Shown here piece after piece: positions 10,557 through 20,793 of a stretch of DNA of 64,000 nucleotides. The notes beneath the pieces were generated by a model, which saw only the letters and a list, made by a program, of their open reading frames with translations, ran no database searches and had not been told where the DNA came from. Made by a program: the position numbers and the translations under genes. The stretch covers positions 4,526,001 to 4,590,000 of the forward strand of contig JYIP02000005.1 of NCBI GenBank assembly GCA_001051155.2, given 5' to 3'. Each line of letters opens with the position of its first letter. The stretch's first letter is position 1. This stretch comes from Chrysoporthe austroafricana. Lineage: Eukaryota > Ascomycota > Sordariomycetes > Diaporthales > Cryphonectriaceae.

Positions 10557-11362
10557 CTAACCCGGCCCAGCGGCCGCCTCCTTCAGCACGCGAGACCAGT
10601 GGCGGATGCGATAGGTCTCCAGGCAGACGGCGGCCAGTGCCGCGCTCTGGGCGAAGACGGCCATGAACCAGGCGCACACCAGCATGGAGCAGGTATGGAG
10701 ACCCCTGTAGACGAAGCCCGGCGAGTTGATACATTGAGATTCCTGCAGCCCGCCGAACGCAAACTGTCACATTGTTAGGCCAACCAGCTCTGGAGGTGGG
10801 GCGGTGAACTACGCTGAGACAGCTCAGGAGGGTACGATGGGAGACTTACGAAGAGCATCACCGCTGACGCGACCATGAACGCCATCTCCGTGAAGAGGGG
10901 CAACAGCCAGGAGCACCAGATCGCGGTCCCGGTATCCAGGCGGCCAGCCTTGTCCAGCCAGTCCTGGGTGTGGCAGAGGCATGTCATCGAGATCAAGAAC
11001 GGCCGCAGGGCCCAGATCGCAGAGCCTGAGCCGATGACTAGGATCAGCACTCCTGCAGGGGTCGTGTCGCTCCCCGTGGGGGACTGAAGGTATAGCCTGT
11101 TGTCGAACATGCTGCTGGTGATGCCGATCACGATAATCGCTAGGGCTAACTGCGCAGTTTGTCAGCAACGCCGCCACACGGTCTCGGGATGGGGGGGGAA
11201 TCCTACTTGGACGGCTCGAATGGCCAGAAATGTTCGGAACATTCTAGGCTTGACATCCTTGGGTTTCCCAAGACTCTCCGGGAGATCTTCTCTTCTCTCA
11301 GCCCATTGAGGAGGGTCCTCTGGATCGAGATGTTCCTTGAACCTCGACGTTCGAGTATTCAT
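10557..11362 (-). CDS. four-helix integral membrane protein, function unknown
   Basis: Three exons, 11362-11207, 11149-10850 and 10763-10557, give 220 aa. The cytosolic N-terminus is hydrophilic and Pro/Glu-rich (DPEDPPQWAERRE). Four hydrophobic segments follow: LALAIIVIGITSSMF, GVLILVIGSGSAIWALRP, WLLPLFTEMAFMVASAVMLF and MLVCAWFMAVFAQSAALAAV, and then a short basic tail. The size and spacing fit MARVEL-like or similar fungal four-TM proteins, but no signature residues were recognised. The introns are 57 and 86 nt with GTAGGA and GTAAGT donors. The neighbours are a 5S rRNA gene and a Zn2Cys6 regulator and give no functional clue. Confidence 0.7.
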
Positions 11363-12029
11363 TTTGAAAGGCAATGTGAGGGAAGATGGTCGCTTTGTGT
11401 TGTCGTAGAGATACTGGATTCTAGACAAGATAGTTGACTTCAGGTAGAAGGAGTGCTCAAAGTTGTATCCTCTAAGAAGAGAATCAAGTGAGGTAAGGTG
11501 CCCAATGCTAGGAGGCAAGTTGGGGAAACGAACTAATAGCCTACCTTACACAAGCGCCGGAGACGCATCCATATATTTACTGAGCAGCTGTGGTTCATGA
11601 CTTTGAGTGAGTGAGTTACTACTAGTGACTTCACCTGGGCTCCTGGTTTGCGTCCTGCTTTCAGTGACAGGATCCCAAGGTAGACCTATGTGGGCTGTGA
11701 CGGCGTGTGAGTTACATGGACTCATAAGATGAGTGAGTATTCCGCCTAACCGGATGAAACTCCTTGTGCAGGAAGAGGTCAGGAGTCTGCAAAGAGCAAC
11801 AGTGGTGAAGGTAGAATTTCACATCCTGATGTGGCGATTTCTCCCTGTCATTCGCGGTGCTGGTTCCTATGTGTTGGGAATGGCACATGCTAAATCGGTG
11901 TTTGAAGCTCAGCACAATTCACGTTACAAAGATTCACATGCACAGTAAAGATGAAAGCCTAGGATGTGTAAATGATAATAGTTACTTGGGAGTGTCGAAT
12001 AGACTCGGCTCATTGATATCGTCCCTGAA
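11363..12029. other. intergenic spacer
   Basis: Contains the promoter of the membrane-protein gene and the 3' flank of the Zn2Cys6 gene. Only short unrelated ORFs are seen. Confidence 0.4.
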
Positions 12030-14145
12030 TTACAGCCACCTTTCCAAGAAGTTCAGCCCATCAAGCTGCGCTGGCCCACCCGTCGGGGTCTGCGTCTGAA
12101 ACTGCGGATCTAGAATCAACCCGAGATCATCAATCGCGTTCCCACCCTCCCAGCTCGTCGACAGAAAATTGAAATATTGGCTTTCGAATGAGTTCGTTTC
12201 GGGCTGGAAGGGATCGGCTTGTGCTAATAGGCCGGCACTGTTGGCCTCTCCAGATGCGGCGGCCGACGTGGCGGCAGATTTGCTCTTGTCGTCTCGACTG
12301 GCGTCGCCGCCGCCGCCGCCACCACCACCACCGCCGAGGCGTCTCGCGATCGACTCGTCGAGATACTGAAGGAAGAGGTCGAGGACGGTGTTGTTGATCC
12401 GCCAAAATTTCTGAACTTCTTTCAGCCCGAGGAGACAGATCTGGGCGCGGTGTTCTGCTAGTCTCCTGCCGACGCCGTCCGCAGTCTTGAGATTGATGGC
12501 GTGAATACACAGCGCGGCAAATAGGCTGGTGATGAGGTGCATCTGGCCATACTGTGACGGGAGTCAGCAGCTGTAGCCTATCGCTCTGACTTGGTCTTAC
12601 CTGTAAAGTCTTCTTGTCAAGCATGTCTTCTGCTATCCTGCTGACCTGGCATGCTGCGCCGAGAGCCGCTTGTGTGTTAGGTTCATTGTGCCGTAGGAAA
12701 CCGTTGCGATGTATTAATATTCGTAAGTGATTATAGGCCAGATGGAGGAGGCAAGTCCATACAGATGGGTTGTCCTCGTCTGAGATCCTCCTGAGCTCTA
12801 CTGGAAGGGTGTCTTTCCATTCCTCAAGTGACGTCTGCAGATGCGCCACCTCTTCCTGTGCCGTCGGTGTCCTCCCAGGGATAAAGTGGATGTCAATGAT
12901 CTTGCCCAGCAGCCGCGCCAGCTCGACCATCTTGACAGGGTAAATCAAGTGCTCCGGGGTGGGCGAGCCGAGCGCTGTGAGCGGACTATCGTCTTCGTCA
13001 TGTTGCAAGTCCGCGACCGTCAGAGGCTCGATATCGCAATCCTCGTCCCTGATCCTCATCGGTAATCCCAGTGACGCGGCTGACTGCCTCTCGCGGACGT
13101 AGACGGACCACCATATTCTCCTCCGGATCCGCGCCATCTGCGGATCTCTGGTCGTGAGTTTCGTCGACCGATGTAGGCCACACGTCTCAGCCAGCGTGAT
13201 GACCACGCCCAGCCAGTACCGCACGTCTCTCACATCCGAGGACTCACCACGCCAGAAGCTCATGAGAAACAGTCCCTGGATGAGCGTGATCTGGTCTCTT
13301 TCCCAGTCCGCGTGGAACAAGAGCCGAGCCCTGGTGTACAGCAGCGACTTGGCCTCGGAACGGTCGCGGAAGCCCATAGCGATGATGGCGGCCTCGTCGC
13401 ACCACGTTGCGCCGATGAACAGCATGGCTTGCAAGAGCAGAGTCGAGACGTCCATAGTCGAGAGCCGCCGGGCTACACTGGGGCGATCCAGCACGGGAAA
13501 GCAGGGGTGGAACCATCTGAAGTAGGCCTCGATGACCGGCAGACAGGTCTGCAGGCTCGGGAAGGTGAGTGCGCCCTCGTCCCTGAGGTACCTCTCCGTC
13601 CCCTGGCTGAGGTGTATGACTCCTGCTGAGGGCGATGCGTGCTGGTTCGACTGCGGCGCTGAAGCCGTGTTGATGGGAAAAGACAGCCGACCTTTCTCAG
13701 CACTGGGCTGTGCGCCTGGCCTCCTCGACGGCACCAGGGTGAGGAAGTTCGACTCTCCAAAGAACAGACTGCTCCCACTCGAGGCACTGGCAGTTGATGT
13801 TCCTGCCACCACAGCCGACGTCCTTGGTGTTGACGGCCCTGTAGACCGTGGCGGTACATCCCGAGAACTCGCCGGCCTCGTCACAGGTGCCGGACTGGTC
13901 AGTGGCTGAGAGCTGGACGCCGCGGGCCTCCTCGGCTCACGACCCACCGAAGACTCATCTTTGACGCTGCTCTGACGGGGCTTCCGCGGGTATCTGCCCC
14001 TCCGCGAAGGCAGCACGATACAGTCCGCCTGGGCCGCCTCGCAGTTCGAGCAGGGGCGCTTCTGCATCACATCGCAGCGCACCCGACGGAGGTTGCACTC
14101 CTTGCAGGCATGTTTGGCCCGCGACCGCTTGTTGCTGCCGTCCAT
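12030..14145 (-). CDS. Zn2Cys6 fungal-type transcription factor
   Basis: Two exons, 14145-12601 and 12551-12030 (49-nt intron), give 688 aa. Residues 14-42 form the binuclear zinc cluster C-x2-C-x6-C-x7-C-x2-C-x6-C, directly followed by basic residues (RRGRYPRKPR). A Ser/Pro/Thr-rich linker leads to the fungal-specific transcription factor domain (about 200-520), with YFRWFHPCFPVLDRP, the ARIRRRIWWSVYVRERQ signature and LPMRIRDEDCDIEPL. After the splice the sequence continues YGQMHLITSLFAALCIHAI, a pattern seen in regulators of the cutinase transcription factor 1 beta type. The C-terminus holds a run of ten Gly encoded by a GCC/ACC microsatellite. The targets are unknown. It is about 7 kb from the organic-acid cluster, so a link is only a guess. 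Confidence 0.9.
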
Positions 14146-14930
14146 GACGCCGGCATGAGACGAGGCTCATCCCTCATACAGAGGTGGAGGTGAGGAGTGC
14201 TCGATTCTTGGCGACGGCCGCTCCCCTCAGGAAACTAGACTGCTGGTGACCACTAGTCCGGCGCGAACTTCTAATTAGCGCCATGGCAAACTCTCTGGTT
14301 CTCTTCACGGGCTGTGAGGACTGCGACCAAGAAGGCTCAGACGATAGCTTGAGGAGGAACCTGGGAGAGCTGCCGGGGAATAGAAGGGAGAACCTACGGA
14401 GCACTGCCAGGGCACTTACAGGACAAATCGTGGTGATGGGTTTTCAGGTGCAGTATGTGCGGGTCAAGGCCCCACAGCTTTCAGCACCCTGAAGCTGGCC
14501 GCTGGAGTGGGTCTTGAGTACCCTGACGCGGTCACTGATGTACCGCTCAGGTACTGCTCAGATGTCGCTTAAGCTAGGACGTAGGTATGGCGCGACCTGG
14601 AGGCAACCAGACTGTTGGATGACGAAGAAAGGTATAAGTCTCGAATCCGCAGAACTTAAGCTGACTTGATGCGACTCGTAATCCGATTTCTTCTGATCCT
14701 TTTCATGACAATAATTGTTTTCAGAAAGCTGTATCTATGTAAGTACTTTGAATACCATTGTGATTAATGCTATGCCAGAGCTATGCTAATCCTAGGCTGG
14801 TACTTAGTCCAAGTATGGAACTCCGCATTGCATCCCAGATCGATTGGAGCCAGGCGCTAGACGAGCCTCGGCTCATGCCAGTAAGCTCCAGTGAGCTCCA
14901 GCGGATCATCACACACAGCAATAAGCGACG
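14146..14930. other. promoter side of Zn2Cys6 gene, then AT-richer sequence
   Basis: Upstream region of the regulator, passing into visibly AT-richer sequence that leads into the relic island. No gene is seen. Confidence 0.4.
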
Positions 14931-15790
14931 GCCTTTGCCACCTAGATTCTCGGACAAATACAAAGTGATTCTTACGAATACGAAAAACCAGTGGAAAAAA
15001 TTCAGCCGGAGATCGGATGGGAATGATGGTGATGATACCGATGGACGATGGAAAGAACGCCTGAAATCGCTCTCATATGCAACGAGAGGCAAATGCTGTT
15101 ATGCAAGATGCCTTCCTGGGATATGGAACCAGCTCTCCGTATTTGGCGATCATAAACCATATGGGCTTTCGTCGCGATAAGAAAGTTCGAAAAAAAATGC
15201 CGGACGAAATTATACAAATAATTGGCCCGAACCCAACTATTCGGCAGCTTGCAGCTGAACTTGAAAACCTTCGCATTACGCTGACGAATAAATATGGCTA
15301 ACCGAGCTGCGCGCTAGGGAACGACAAGCAACAGTTGAGGCAGAAAGAAAATAAGCTTAGGAGCGCTAGGCAGATACAAACGCGGAAAGTTCTCAATATC
15401 ATACGTTCCGAATACTTTCAGATAACAGATAACGATCGAATTCAAGAATACCTGCTTAGTGAAAGGCTGATAGAAAGCGCTATCAATAATATCGCCGAGC
15501 CGCTACCAACAATATTCTCTTTACTAGAACGAAAGCGCATTGCAAAGATCTTGAGCGACTTCAATAAGGACTTTACAGACGAGCAGATAATGAGAAGAAA
15601 GACTGAGGCTATCAATGCATGGGTAGCCCATGTGTTCATATGCGTACCTACGGCACCCGTTTCATTTCTTCCAGACCAGGGTATAGCGATAATATTCCAG
15701 ACCAATTCTGCTGCTGTGGAGGTACCTGCCTTGCTTCCTTCACCGCATTCCGAGACTAAAGACGCTTCGTCGAAGGATTTGAACCTTGCA
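14930..15790 (+). pseudogene. DUF3435-type tyrosine recombinase remnant (Starship captain-like)
   Basis: Decayed remains of a gene whose family (DUF3435, long annotated as FluG-domain proteins) includes the captain recombinases that move Starship giant elements. Pieces in different frames keep the family order. DKYKVILTNTKNQWKKFSRR (14957-15016) resembles an N-terminal core-binding helix. QDAFLGYGTSSPYL, SHMG-like NHMGFRRDKK and PNPTIRQLAAELENLR (15088-15275) resemble the pre-C-terminal region. ARQIQTRKVLNIIRSEYF and LLERKRIAKILSDF plus RRKTEAINAWVAH (15369-15633) resemble the C-terminal part. The catalytic middle (Arg..His-x-x-Arg..Tyr) is not found, so a large internal deletion is inferred. 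A TAA at 15299-15301 and a frame change break the rest. The assignment rests on remembered family patterns, not on a search. Confidence 0.55.
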
Positions 15791-15849
15791 CCTTTGAAGG
15801 GCTCGGTACTGCCCGCTCCGCTCAAGCCACTTCCACTTCCGTATATCTT

Positions 15850-17075
15850 TTGCGGCAAACAATACAAGAGGATAGCGACTATATGGAGATCACCTTATCG
15901 ACGCGGCCGGACGGATGAGGGCTGGGTCGAGCTTGTCGATGAAACTAGTGGTCATGATGACAACTCGGCCCTCGGCTGCAGCCACGCCGTCAAGTAGGTT
16001 CAGTAGGCCAGCGAGCGTAATGCAGGCATTGCCGCCCTCGTTCCCTTCGTCAACCCTCTCGCCTCCGGAAAGTAGGTTCTCAGCGGACGTGGTATGATCG
16101 ATATAGCACGAACCTAGCCCGGCGGCGTCTATATCCTCCAGTAGTACAATACAGCTTTTGGGGAGATCGTCGAATAGCATGGCTAAGGAGTCATCGCTAA
16201 TAGGTTTACCACGTATGTTGAAGATATAGATTGACAAGTGAAAGAAGCTTGCTAAGGCATGTACTAGGCTTGGCTTGCCGATACCCGGTGGGCCTTCGAA
16301 CAAATAATCCCGTCGGTGTGCCACGGCTCGGTCACGACACCAATCTGCATTCCGGAGAAAGGTATCGAGATCATCCCGAATTTCGTCTCTGAGGTTTCGG
16401 TCCAGGTCTACCGTGTTGAGCGGCCGCGGCAGGATATCCGAGGCATGTATCTAAGACGGAAATCTGTCGTTGCGTCTGAAGATGAGGATTCTGTTCATAT
16501 CAGACGACCTGTACTGTGCTACAGCGTCTTCGACCAAGTCACGGAGGACTTGGAGGTCGCGCCCGTAACAGCTGATTCTGAAGGTGAAGCGCTCCAGTTC
16601 ATCGCCCCTTGGCGGTTTGAAAGTGATGATATTGCCGGAGAATGCTTCGTGAAGCCGTGTGAAAGAGACCCAGCGGCCCTTGTGGGTGATCCAGTGCGTG
16701 CCATCCCCAGGCATCCATTTCATGTACCATTGTGCCCCAGGCAAGTTGGCGTATCCCTCTTTGACAGGAACAGGGCCGTCATTTATCTCCTCGTAGACGA
16801 TTTTCACCGTCAAGTCCCTCGAGGCATTCACCTCGTAGTTGTTGAGGAAGAATTCCATCACCGGAGTGTAGGCCTCATCGGGGCTTTGAATCATCATATG
16901 CCTCATCCATACATGAGAGAGCCGATCCTGGACATATATAAATGCCGGATAGAAGTATGAGAAACTTTAAAGGAGGACCCAACAAGGTAAAAGGATGGCT
17001 GTAACCCTCGCAATGTCGATTCCAATGATATTGACGACATTCTCGGCAACGCTTTGGAACGAAGCAAATTAGTTA
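15850..17075 (-). pseudogene. BCS1-like AAA ATPase pseudogene
   Basis: Relic of a mitochondrial-BCS1-type AAA protein. In order on the minus strand are an N-terminal membrane-proximal segment (AENVVNIIGIDIARVTAILL), the BCS1_N domain (16906-16451, including KGRWVSFTR and ELERFTFRISCYGRD), the linker (LPRPLNTVDLDRNLRDEI) and the AAA core. The core keeps YLFEGPPGIGKPS, CIVLLEDIDAAGL and LLNLLDGVAAAEGRVVIMTT. There are in-frame stops after WVLL (TAA) and after RNDRFPS (TAG), both explainable as CAA/CAG to TAA/TAG changes. The Walker A has Pro where Ser/Thr follows Lys. A frameshift at LIRP turns the second-region-of-homology motif GRVDKV out of frame, and the C-terminus is lost. Walker B (LLEDID) is intact. 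It lies tail to tail with the recombinase remnant. Confidence 0.8.
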
Positions 17076-18320
17076 TCGAAAGGGGCAAACAATGCTTCCA
17101 GGCTCAGCATTGCTGCCATGTCAGAATAGTAGTCAAGGGAAAGGATAAGAGGTTGGGGGGATTGGAGTCAGAGAATGCAGAAGAAGAATGTGTGCAACTG
17201 GGCGAATGCTATAGTATAGCAAAGTTGTATTGGCTTCTAAAAGGGTTTTGCAAGGTTTTCAGTCGGACAGAGCCTGTTCTTGATTCCCTGGATGGCTATC
17301 AATTTCAGACCCGTCGAGTAGCAGAGATCAATATATACACATAACTCCTACTGCCTGAGACAAAATCAGGAGGCAAGGCAGCGAAGCACGGTATTCGCAA
17401 ATTGAGGCGGGACTTACTAGCTAGGGTTCACCTACCCTCTAACTGTCGTACAGGAATGAGAACGACGGAATGCCGGCCTTCTCTCAGCAAACGGACATGT
17501 GATTATGCTAAGGTGTGGTGGATGCTATCCCCCACCGGCTCACCGGTACATGAGAAGCAAAAAGTGCCCGTCGAGGGTGCCCCCGAAGTACCAAAGATAC
17601 GTACCTTCTTCATGCTAATTGGCTGTCGCAATTCTGGGCTGGGGCACCGTGAGGATTGCTACTACCCCTATCTCCAGATGCAATTCCGCTGCCCCACATG
17701 ACAGAGGGGCACTATGTACCATATATGCGTCCAAGAATGCTTTTCGTAGACACGAACGATTCTCAAGAGCATCAGTATGACTATATATGTAATTCTCATT
17801 CCAGATACCGGCAGGATCTCACTATTCGCTGCGCGTCGATGTGAATGCGGTGTGCTGGGAAGCGGCGGGGCCTTTACTCAATTTGTTTTCCCACAATAAA
17901 TGGGTTTCAACCTAAGCCTCTTGATCACCGATCCCAGGCAACAATGTTTCTACTACTACCCTTGGTGGATGGTCTGCAGAAGCTAGAGTAGCGGTGAGTT
18001 ATCTTGATCGAACGGCATAATAGCACGAACTCAAGATAGATATATCAGTCTCGTCGTCTATCCGATGATCTCTAGCCGAAGACTTGGTACTCGAATGTGA
18101 TTGATAATGAGTGAGCCATCCTAAAAACCTTGTTTTTGCTATCCTTTCTAGGACTCTTGACCGTATATATCGTCGAGGCTGGGTTAGCAAGGGGCTAACC
18201 CTTGCGACACATCTGGAGCCTCAGTCTCACACTTCATCTGTGCACCTGCGATCTTTTGGTAAAGGCTAACTTCCTGGAAGACTTCCCATATCTCACTCCA
18301 GCTTAAGCATGTGGGCAATC
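17076..18320. other. AT-richer intergenic sequence, no gene recognised
   Basis: About 1.2 kb upstream of the BCS1-like relic. Only short frames are seen (for example 17402-17701), without known motifs or splice-supported continuations. Confidence 0.4.
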
Positions 18321-20042
18321 CTAAATAGCGCATTCTGTCCACCTGCATAATACTCGGTCGTGCCCATGGGCTTCAATCCAGTCATTCAGTAGATCAGCCC
18401 AGCGGGTGCCCAGGTTTGTAATCATAAAACGATATTGCACGCCATCAGCTTCCAGCCGGTCTCTAATCCTGATCGCGCTTTGAAGCTGCTCATCTGCAGC
18501 AGGACATCCCAGTCGTAACTGGATCTCTGCAGATGCTAAGTAGCACACCAAGTCGGGAAAGCTTTCCTCAGAAACCAGACAAGCTCGGCAAGCGGCCTTC
18601 GCTGTTTGCCAGAGACCGAGTGCATTGGTAAGACTTATCTGGTTTCCGCTTCGACTTTTCAAATGCGCAAGTATAGCCAATCCCATACAGCAACGAAGGA
18701 GGTCTCTCCGAAAGGGCTTAGCCTTGAAATCTAAATTTGCTTGCGCGTAGATGTTGAAAAGGTCGCGAAAGGCGTTGACATCGCCTCCCAATTCGTCCTT
18801 CATACCGTCCTCTAGAAGCCAGGAAAGATGTAACTCTGCTTTGGTCAGCTGGACAAGCTGAGCCTGAAATGCAGAGATATTAGTCATTGATGCCAATTCT
18901 CGTATTCCTTCTTCCCATCGTCCGAGTTCTCCGTAAACTGCTGCAAGGTGCAGCTTAGCCCGGAACAGACATGGCGGCGGCGGGTGCTGGCCTGTTAGCA
19001 TCTGGAGGCATTTCTGTGAGGACCCGAAGTTTCCTGAGAACCGGTAAAGTTTCCCCTTTAGGAAGGAGAGATATGAAGCTGCTATCTCTTCGATTCTCGA
19101 TGGCTGGGCTGCATTAAGGGGTTTCCATTGGAGGTATCCCCAAGGGCTTGAAATATGTCCATCTTCGATATCTTGTTGAGCTCGTATTATTAGGCTCTCC
19201 ATAGCCAATGCATTTTCAAGGTGATTCTTGGGTGAAAGAAGTACGGGAATTCTAAGTCGACCGCTATATAGGATATCCATCTCTTGCTGGCGTTGCTGAA
19301 TCTTGTATACCAGGGCTGGTGGCGTATAGTCGAAGACCAATCGTTTTGCAGTAGATAAGAATACCTCTTGGTCGGCTTTATCTGCGAACTTGGAGCCGGT
19401 AATACACGCTAGGATTAAGCGATTGCACTCTTTTGAGCCCTCAAAGTGGGTAACCAAGAAGTCACCTAACAGAGGACGGAGAAGTAATGTATAGGCTCGC
19501 CCTCTTTGGATGAACTTCGGATCGATATGCTCGATTGGGAATGCGTGTATCAGGAGCCTAACGCCAACTTTCTTCCACAAGTCGAGAAGTACCTCACCGT
19601 CGATCTTCCAAGGCTGAAGATCCTTTGGAATGTATTCAAGAAGGCTAGGCGACATCCGGAAACGATAAGATGCCCAACGGGGCGACCCGTCGTCAGGCTC
19701 TACCGAGCTGCCTGCTTCCAACTGGACAATGCCAATCACCTGAATAGCTCGGATAATCTCGTTAAGTGTGCCGGTATCCGTTAAGAAGCTCGGAAGCTCG
19801 CAAGAGGTATCGTTCGACAGAGCCCCCCGCTCATTCCATATGAAAGCGGGGCACGACGCGCGATGGATAAGATCGCCGGGCACTTGTCCTCCGAGACAAG
19901 CCAGGAGATTCAGGAAGTCGCGATACGGTTCCGAAGAGAGCAGGCAATCTGGGCGGTGTCGCCTCAGAGAAGCGGATGACATATAGGTTCTTCCACAGTA
20001 ACATCGCCAAGGAGATTCGACTACGCTAGTAAGCATCTGCAT
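18321..20042 (-). CDS. helical-repeat protein with N-terminal zinc-knuckle-like motif, unknown
   Basis: Intact intronless frame of 573 aa. Residues 14-32 (CYCGRTYMSSASLRRHRPDC) form a C-x-C-x12-H-x3-C pattern, close to a degenerate C2H2 finger. The remainder is predicted by eye to be almost all helical. From about residue 320 it shows paired-helix periodicity reminiscent of tetratricopeptide repeats (SYLSFLKGKLYRFSGNFGSS; AKLHLAAVYGELGRWEEG; LVCYLASAEIQLRLGC). There is no NTPase or catalytic motif. The layout recalls the C-terminal arm of fungal STAND/NLR-like proteins detached from its NTPase, but that is inference. It is divergent, 750 bp from the DUF7924-like gene, in lower-GC sequence than the genes on the right. 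Confidence 0.7.
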   Translation of the reverse strand: MQMLTSVVESPWRCYCGRTYMSSASLRRHRPDCLLSSEPYRDFLNLLACLGGQVPGDLIHRASCPAFIWNERGALSNDTSCELPSFLTDTGTLNEIIRAIQVIGIVQLEAGSSVEPDDGSPRWASYRFRMSPSLLEYIPKDLQPWKIDGEVLLDLWKKVGVRLLIHAFPIEHIDPKFIQRGRAYTLLLRPLLGDFLVTHFEGSKECNRLILACITGSKFADKADQEVFLSTAKRLVFDYTPPALVYKIQQRQQEMDILYSGRLRIPVLLSPKNHLENALAMESLIIRAQQDIEDGHISSPWGYLQWKPLNAAQPSRIEEIAASYLSFLKGKLYRFSGNFGSSQKCLQMLTGQHPPPPCLFRAKLHLAAVYGELGRWEEGIRELASMTNISAFQAQLVQLTKAELHLSWLLEDGMKDELGGDVNAFRDLFNIYAQANLDFKAKPFRRDLLRCCMGLAILAHLKSRSGNQISLTNALGLWQTAKAACRACLVSEESFPDLVCYLASAEIQLRLGCPAADEQLQSAIRIRDRLEADGVQYRFMITNLGTRWADLLNDWIEAHGHDRVLCRWTECAI

Positions 20043-20793
20043 ACATTTTTCCTAGAACCCTTGTATCTGTGACACTCACCTGAGGTCATTATGCAATAAT
20101 CTTGTCTTGCAATGTACCGTATTGTTGGCTGGGAATATAGATAGCACGCCTGGAGTGTGAAGCGGGGGTTTTCAACGGTAAGGGCTTACGCGTTTAAGGT
20201 CAGGCCGGGTCTGTCATGTTTCTTATGCGAATAGGGGTGATAGCAAGGCTTCCGTCGCTGACCCCTGACAAGCCAGCAGCCAATCAACAAGGACGAGGTA
20301 CGTATATTCTACAACTACGGAGCTTTTGAGAGGTTCGACCTTGCCAAGGGAACAAGATATTGGTTCATCGTGAGATGCGCCGTGCGCCTAGGCCGCCCGC
20401 CAATCAGTATCGTATGATACGCTTGCTGTCTCATACGGTGGCACCCGATAGTGAGGAGTTGCAAGGGCTGCTTGCAGGGACTGAGTCTGCGGTTACAACT
20501 ATTTGCAAGACGACTGGATAATTGTAGTGCCCGGTCGCTTCACCGAGTGGAGGCCGGGACGCTGTAGGAGTCGGGATCCAATAGGAGGAACAAGCGGCAG
20601 CTTAACTCGGAATACTAGCCCAATTGGGCTGATCTGAGTTTCGTGATGTATCATTGGCCCCCGACAACCCTACAAACGGACTGGATGAGTCATCCAACCC
20701 CGCCTGTCGTCTCGGAATCTCCCATTTCATCAGCCAACTTAAGGGAGGCTACATATTCCTCTTCCTACTCCCACTTCCAATACGTCCTGCATC
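20043..20793. promoter_or_regulatory. divergent intergenic region between two unusual genes
   Basis: 750 bp holding the 5' flanks of both the helical-repeat gene (-) and the DUF7924-like gene (+). No motif was recognised. Confidence 0.4.
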
